DNA from: Bacillus sp. B15-48
Lineage (GTDB): Bacteria; Bacillota; Bacilli; Bacillales; Cytobacillaceae
DNA length: 64,000 bases
Reading direction: 5' to 3'
NCBI RefSeq assembly: GCF_016879755.1
Contig: NZ_WOFU01000001.1
Coordinates: forward strand, 496,001 to 560,000
Shown: one piece after another, positions 60,468 through 64,000 of the stretch
Numbering within the stretch: position 1 is the stretch's first letter
Layout: every line of letters starts with the position of its first letter
Program-made: the position numbers and the translations under genes
Notes under the pieces: generated by a model
Told to the model about the DNA's origin: nothing
The model's input: the letters and a program-made list of their open reading frames with translations, nothing else
The model's database searches: none

Positions 60468-60941
60468 ATGATCATTCGAAAAATCCAAAAAGAAGACAAT
60501 CAAAAAGTAAAAGAAATCATCCAGGATTCTCTTAAAACACATGGATTAGCGATTCCTGGGACAGCTTATTTTGACCCTCAACTTAACGATCTTCACAGCT
60601 ATTATTCAAACTTAAAAGCTGCGAACTATTGGGTAGTAGAAATAGATGGAGAAGTGGTTGGCGGCATTGGGATTGCACCATTTAACGAACAGGAGAAAGT
60701 TTGTGAATTACAGAAGCTCTACTTAACTGAAAAAGCACAAGGTTTAGGACTTGGCAAGAAATTAATGGAAACAGCTTTGTCATTTGCCTCAAAACATTAT
60801 GCAAAGTGTTACTTGGAAACGATGCATGAATTGAAAACGGCTTGTATCTTATACGAAAAGTTTGGATTCACCCTTTTAGATGAACCACTACCAGGTTCTG
60901 AGCATTCTACGATGAATGCATGGTATTTAAAAGCCCTGTAA
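60468..60941 (+). CDS. GNAT-family N-acetyltransferase
   Basis: 157-residue acetyl-CoA-dependent acyltransferase. Motif A is intact: LQKLYLTEKAQGLGLGKKLM, with the Q/R-x-x-G-x-G/A pyrophosphate loop; motif B region CYLETMHELKTACILYEKFG. Beta-strand GEVVGGIGIAPF precedes it. GAGGAG lies upstream of the ATG. Monocistronic, with a long terminator hairpin after it. Substrate unknown. Confidence 0.88.
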   Translation: MIIRKIQKEDNQKVKEIIQDSLKTHGLAIPGTAYFDPQLNDLHSYYSNLKAANYWVVEIDGEVVGGIGIAPFNEQEKVCELQKLYLTEKAQGLGLGKKLMETALSFASKHYAKCYLETMHELKTACILYEKFGFTLLDEPLPGSEHSTMNAWYLKAL

Positions 60942-60967
60942 CTCACGACCTACTTTTACTAAATAGT

Positions 60968-61042
60968 AAAACTCCTTTGTAGTAGCCTTGTTTGCTTACG
61001 GAACAAAACAAGGTCAACATCTACTACCATAGGAGTTTTTTT
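60968..61042. terminator. Long terminator hairpin after the GNAT gene
   Basis: Nested stems AAAACTCCT/AGGAGTTTT, GTAGTAG/CTACTAC and CCTTGTTT/AAACAAGG, with a TTTTTTT tail on the plus strand. Confidence 0.82.
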
Positions 61043-61136
61043 ATTTTTAAAAATATGTACCTTCTCAAACGTTGCAATGCAAGTGGGATCGAAAACAAAT
61101 AGTCTGAAAAGGGCATCGAGAGCAGTCAATCCCTCA

Positions 61137-61559
61137 TCAATCATTTGTTACCTTTTTATTTACAGATAGCATCTTTTCGCGTATCTCGTCAGGAATTGGC
61201 TGAGCCTTCGGTTTTTCTTTAGATGATACCCACGCGCGTACTTCATAGCCTTCTGCTATGAGTTGATCATTTTTTAAAAACTGATGACTTAATTTGAATA
61301 CTTTTTGATGCATTTCAGCAACCGAACTGACGACGGTCACCTGATCGTCAAAAACTAGCGGACTTTTAAATTTGCAATTCGCCTCAAGTAACGGAATCGA
61401 AACTTGATGCTCTGAATATAAAACCGGGGTCGGGAAGCCAATTGCACGAAAAAACTCATGGCATGCTTCATCCATCCATTTATAAAAATTCGGATAAAAA
61501 ACAATCCCCGCGGCATCTGTATCGCCCCACTTTACTTTAAAACGGTATTCTTGAATCAT
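61137..61559 (-). CDS. Acyl-CoA thioesterase (4-hydroxybenzoyl-CoA thioesterase/YbgC type)
   Basis: Hot-dog-fold thioesterase of 140 residues. VKWGDTDAAGIVFYPNFYKW near the N-terminus contains the catalytic Asp typical of the 4HBT-I family; PLLEANCKFKSPLVFDD and SHQFLKNDQLIAEGYEVRAW follow. GAGGAG precedes the ATG. Monocistronic; the actual CoA ester is not evident. Confidence 0.87.
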   Translation of the reverse strand: MIQEYRFKVKWGDTDAAGIVFYPNFYKWMDEACHEFFRAIGFPTPVLYSEHQVSIPLLEANCKFKSPLVFDDQVTVVSSVAEMHQKVFKLSHQFLKNDQLIAEGYEVRAWVSSKEKPKAQPIPDEIREKMLSVNKKVTND

Positions 61560-61639
61560 GATTCCACTCTCCTCAACAACTAAACAGGTCGTCTTTTTAT
61601 TTTGGCTTTATTATAACTGAATGTTGATTTTACTATGTT

Positions 61640-61850
61640 TAAAAATAAACGGATAAATTCCGTCTAAACTGGGAAATACCGATATTTCCTTAAAAATAAG
61701 GGGAGTTTTTCCGTCTATATGATCCAAATCTTTGGATTTTGGCTTATTTAGAGCAGTTAAGCGGAAATTCTCCGCTTATATCGGCTTCTTAAGCTTCCCC
61801 TATATCCATTAGAGGGAAATTCTCCGCTTATACCTACACGAAAATCAACA
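61640..61850. repeat. Repeat array with TCCGYYTATA hairpins (family C)
   Basis: Units at 61659 (TCCGTCTAAA), 61710 (TCCGTCTATA), 61771 (TCCGCTTATA) and 61823 (TCCGCTTATA); spacings 51, 61 and 52 bp. Each unit is preceded by a complementary or near-complementary GCGGA- or GGGGA-type arm, as in GCGGAAATTCTCCGC, so each can form a small hairpin. Located in the 460-bp gap between the thioesterase and a membrane-protein gene; nothing else was seen there. Confidence 0.6.
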
Positions 61851-62020
61851 ATGAATAATAACTGAGCATTTATTTTAAAACTTAATCATATAGTTGTTAA
61901 TGATAGCGCGGTTTTTCTCCTCGAGCAATCTCCTTCCTTCACACTTTGAAAATGAATGGCCAATCAACAAAAGCCCATCCCCTTTTAAAGAAAGAGTGAG
62001 CTCGACGCCGCTAACTAGCA

Positions 62021-62482
62021 TTATTTCGGGGGCACGGGTTGGTTTTTATCTACAAATAATTGGAATCCATAATTCACAAATGAATATCCTAATGACAGTA
62101 AAAAAAGGTGAATTGGTCTCAATTTCTTTAATTTATAAAGATTTATCTTTTCAAAAAATGCGTTTAGTGGATAAGCAAGTATGTAATCCATCATTATATT
62201 TAGAAGAGTATATAACCAAAATTTTCTGTAGGTTAAACTAAATATCCAAATATTCCCTATGAAATAAGGCCCAAAAGTAAACATCAATCCATTATTGGCT
62301 ATCGTTTTCATCCCGCCCTTTGCTGCCCACCAATTTCGAGGAGCACCTACTAAGTATTCTGTTAAAATAATGATCGATGAAAAAAGTGAAACAGGTAGAA
62401 ATTTAAAAAACATCTTTTTAGGGAGAAAAAATACAGTTCCCCATGAGATTAAAATCATTCCTATGCGAAGAAAAGCCAACAT
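62021..62482 (-). CDS. Hypothetical multi-pass membrane protein
   Basis: 153 residues from ATG 62482, seven bases after AGGAGG; the longer frame to 62521 overlaps the ribosome site. About four to five hydrophobic segments: LAFLRIGMILISWGTVFF, FKFLPVSLFSSIIILTEYLV, GLMFTFGPYFIGNIWIFSL, LLNIMMDYILAYPL and a final LFLLSLGYSFVNYGFQLFV. Conserved-looking GAPRNWWAAKGG loop. Similar short membrane proteins are common in bacilli without an assigned role. Confidence 0.65.
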   Translation of the reverse strand: MLAFLRIGMILISWGTVFFLPKKMFFKFLPVSLFSSIIILTEYLVGAPRNWWAAKGGMKTIANNGLMFTFGPYFIGNIWIFSLTYRKFWLYTLLNIMMDYILAYPLNAFFEKINLYKLKKLRPIHLFLLSLGYSFVNYGFQLFVDKNQPVPPK

Positions 62483-62607
62483 TTCGATCCCTCCTGTTTT
62501 CTCTCTTCTTATCCTCTTCAAAAACCAAATTATTATTTAAAAAATATTTTGTACTATTTTAGTTTTAATCTTTTCGCATTTTAGCCGAATGAGGGACTGA
62601 CTCAAGA

Positions 62608-63357
62608 TTACTGTGCAAGCTTCCCGCCATCGATAATTAGTTCACTTCCCGTTATAAATCGTGACTCATCAGAGGCTAAATAGAGGGCACCATAGGCTAC
62701 ATCGATTGGCTCTCCTAAATATGGCAGTGGTGTTCCTTCTAGTATTTTTTTCTTATATTCTTCATCTTGAAATGCAGCGTCTACCATTCGAGTGATAATC
62801 GTTCCCGGGTGAACGGAATTCACTCGAATTTTATATTTGGCATATTCCAACGCTGTATTTTTTGTCATCGAGAGTACGGCTCCTTTTGAACCAGCATACG
62901 CGGCTCCACCGGTTGCTACATATGCAGCAATCGAGGAAATATTGACGATGGATCCGCCACCGTTTTTTTTCATTTCTGGTATGACATGTTTCATTCCGAG
63001 GTATGTTCCAGCTGCATTAATACTCATGATTCGATTGAAATCCTCAAATTTCACATCGGCAACTTTTTCAAAGGCAACGATTCCAGCATTATTTACTAGA
63101 ATGTCAATTTTCCCATATTTATCAATAGCAGCTGCTATCACTTGTTTCCAATTCTCTTCATTACTTACATCATGCTGGAGAGCAATCGCATCGCCACCAT
63201 TATCAATAATCCTTTGGACTACTTTTTCTAATTCCGTTACTTCAATATCGGTAGTGACTACTTTTGCTCCTTCCTTTGCGAACAGCTCTGCTTCTGCTTC
63301 CCCTTGTCCCATTGCAGCTCCTGTAATAATTGCAACTTTCCCATTTAAACGCCCCAT
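62608..63357 (-). CDS. Short-chain dehydrogenase/reductase (SDR)
   Basis: Classical SDR of 249 residues. Cofactor loop TGAAMGQGEAEAELFA (TGxxxGxG), NNAGIV, catalytic Ser in SIVNISSIAAYVA, YxxxK in YAGSKGAV, and the PG motif VHPGTIITRM. Asp in VTTDIEV after the second strand suggests NAD(H) preference. It ends with the ITGSELIIDGG family tail. GAGGAAGG precedes the ATG. Substrate unknown. Confidence 0.9.
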   Translation of the reverse strand: MGRLNGKVAIITGAAMGQGEAEAELFAKEGAKVVTTDIEVTELEKVVQRIIDNGGDAIALQHDVSNEENWKQVIAAAIDKYGKIDILVNNAGIVAFEKVADVKFEDFNRIMSINAAGTYLGMKHVIPEMKKNGGGSIVNISSIAAYVATGGAAYAGSKGAVLSMTKNTALEYAKYKIRVNSVHPGTIITRMVDAAFQDEEYKKKILEGTPLPYLGEPIDVAYGALYLASDESRFITGSELIIDGGKLAQ

Positions 63358-63487
63358 TAAAACCTTCCTCTCTTTTTAAAAATTTTGAATGTTAGGAATG
63401 AATTCATTTTAACACATCTAGAACTAAATAAGCGACTGTCTAATAGGCCTTGTAAACCACTGAATCCTATTTTCCTAACTTTCCCAA

Positions 63488-63530
63488 AACAAAAAGCCCA
63501 CCTCTTTTCAGAAAAGAGAATGAGCTTAAT
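63488..63530 (-). terminator. Terminator of the SLC13-type permease gene
   Basis: On the minus strand, AAGCTCATTCTCTTTT pairs with AAAAGAGGTGGGCTT with small mismatches around CTG, followed by TTTGTTTT. Confidence 0.65.
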
Positions 63531-63626
63531 GCTTAAAATTATAACAATTGAACACCTATTTTTCCATCGTAATTAGCAGGGAATATCCTCCTAAATAGTG
63601 ATAAGGCCAGCTTTAGTTGAGCCTCC

Positions 63627-64000
63627 TTAAACAATCCATTTAAAATAAACAATCATAACCGTTACAACCAGATATAAAAGATTTAGAGGGATACCAACTT
63701 TTAAATAGTCAGAAAATCTATATCCACCAGGGCCATAGACGATTAAGTTTGTTTGATAGCCAATCGGTGTTGCAAAACTTGCGGAAGCTGCGACGGCGAT
63801 CGTGACAAAGAATGCCATTGGGTCTACTGCTAATTGGGTAGACATCGCAAGGGCAATCGGCACCATTAAGACAGCTGCCGCGTTATTCGTGATGACTTCA
63901 GTAAATGTCGTTGTAAGAAAATAAACAACAACAATTGCCCCAATTACACCAGCTCCTTTTGTTAATTGGACAAAGTAATTGGCGATCAAGGCGGCTGTCC
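63627..64000 (-). CDS. SLC13/DASS-family anion permease, C-terminal part
   Basis: Carboxy-terminal 124 residues of a sodium- or proton-coupled anion transporter; the gene continues beyond the right edge, with the frame open to base 64000. Seen are [19 protein letters not shown] and [20 protein letters not shown], the family's conserved second substrate-site motif (SNT/TPIG), then [20 protein letters not shown] and a last helix. Members carry dicarboxylates, sulfate or other anions. An internal TTG at 63989 is not the start. Confidence 0.85.
   Translation of the reverse strand, partial: TAALIANYFVQLTKGAGVIGAIVVVYFLTTTFTEVITNNAAAVLMVPIALAMSTQLAVDPMAFFVTIAVAASASFATPIGYQTNLIVYGPGGYRFSDYLKVGIPLNLLYLVVTVMIVYFKWIV

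Noticed and set aside
61894-62241. 115-residue plus-strand frame
   Set aside because: Opposes the hydrophobic minus-strand gene that has a good ribosome site and membrane segments; no ribosome site of its own.
1-64000. tRNA, rRNA, prophage or plasmid genes
   Set aside because: No cloverleaf, 16S/23S segment, integrase, terminase, capsid or replication protein was recognised on either strand.

Overview
The window looks like a chromosomal segment of a low-GC, Gram-positive, Bacillaceae-type Firmicute. Ribosome binding sites are strong AGGAGG-like sequences, TTG and GTG starts are common, intrinsic terminators are abundant, and the gene repertoire is typical of bacilli: GlpP antiterminator, MurR/MurQ/MurP/MupG, HtrA, cytochrome b558-type SdhC, CcpA-like cre boxes and a cobalamin riboswitch. 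No rRNA, tRNA, prophage or CRISPR array was recognised. Both ends cut through genes: a Na/Pi cotransporter on the left and an SLC13-type permease on the right.

Layout. 1-8.4 kb: Na/Pi cotransporter, membrane-anchored HtrA protease, and an ABC exporter (its permease apparently frameshifted) divergent from an OmpR-type two-component system. 8.5-10.8 kb: a foldase remnant, then a B12-riboswitch operon (nitroreductase-fold protein plus CobO); the riboswitch carries a 160-bp structured repeat inside one arm. 11.2-14.5 kb: creatininase-family hydrolase, GPH symporter and AraC regulator. 15.4-24.7 kb: a seven-gene TRAP transporter/IolB-like/LacI catabolic module lying between two identical 407-bp copies of the 3' end of an NCS2 permease gene. 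25-31 kb: a VWA lipoprotein and the N-acetylmuramic acid salvage cluster with three matching putative MurR operators. 31.4-38.5 kb: sulfurtransferase, kinase-like protein with a lysine-rich tail, acidic repeat surface protein, Gfo/Idh/MocA oxidoreductase and a tartrate/D-malate dehydrogenase. 38.8-45.5 kb: a glpP-ugpBAEC operon extended by a TIM-barrel protein and a HAD phosphatase. 45.9-54.4 kb: a GlnK/GlnL-like two-component system divergent from a DcuA/B transporter, aspartase and a complete succinate dehydrogenase/fumarate reductase, together a coherent aspartate-fumarate-succinate pathway. 55-64 kb: IclR regulator, luciferase-like monooxygenase, small and hypothetical proteins, GNAT acetyltransferase, thioesterase, SDR and an anion permease.

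The least explained features are intergenic. Several unrelated degenerate repeat families sit only between genes and have strikingly constant periods: 41 bp for a palindromic AGTACT box (three arrays), 52 bp (two arrays), exactly 21 bp (one array) and about 52 bp (one array). These periods lie near 2, 4 and 5 turns of B-DNA. Two of the AGTACT arrays, 44 kb apart, keep the same irregular spacing pattern and so descend from one ancestor. A separate two-hairpin element of about 145-160 bp occurs twice with compensatory base changes; one copy interrupts the B12 riboswitch. All functions are assigned by reading motifs, not by database search.
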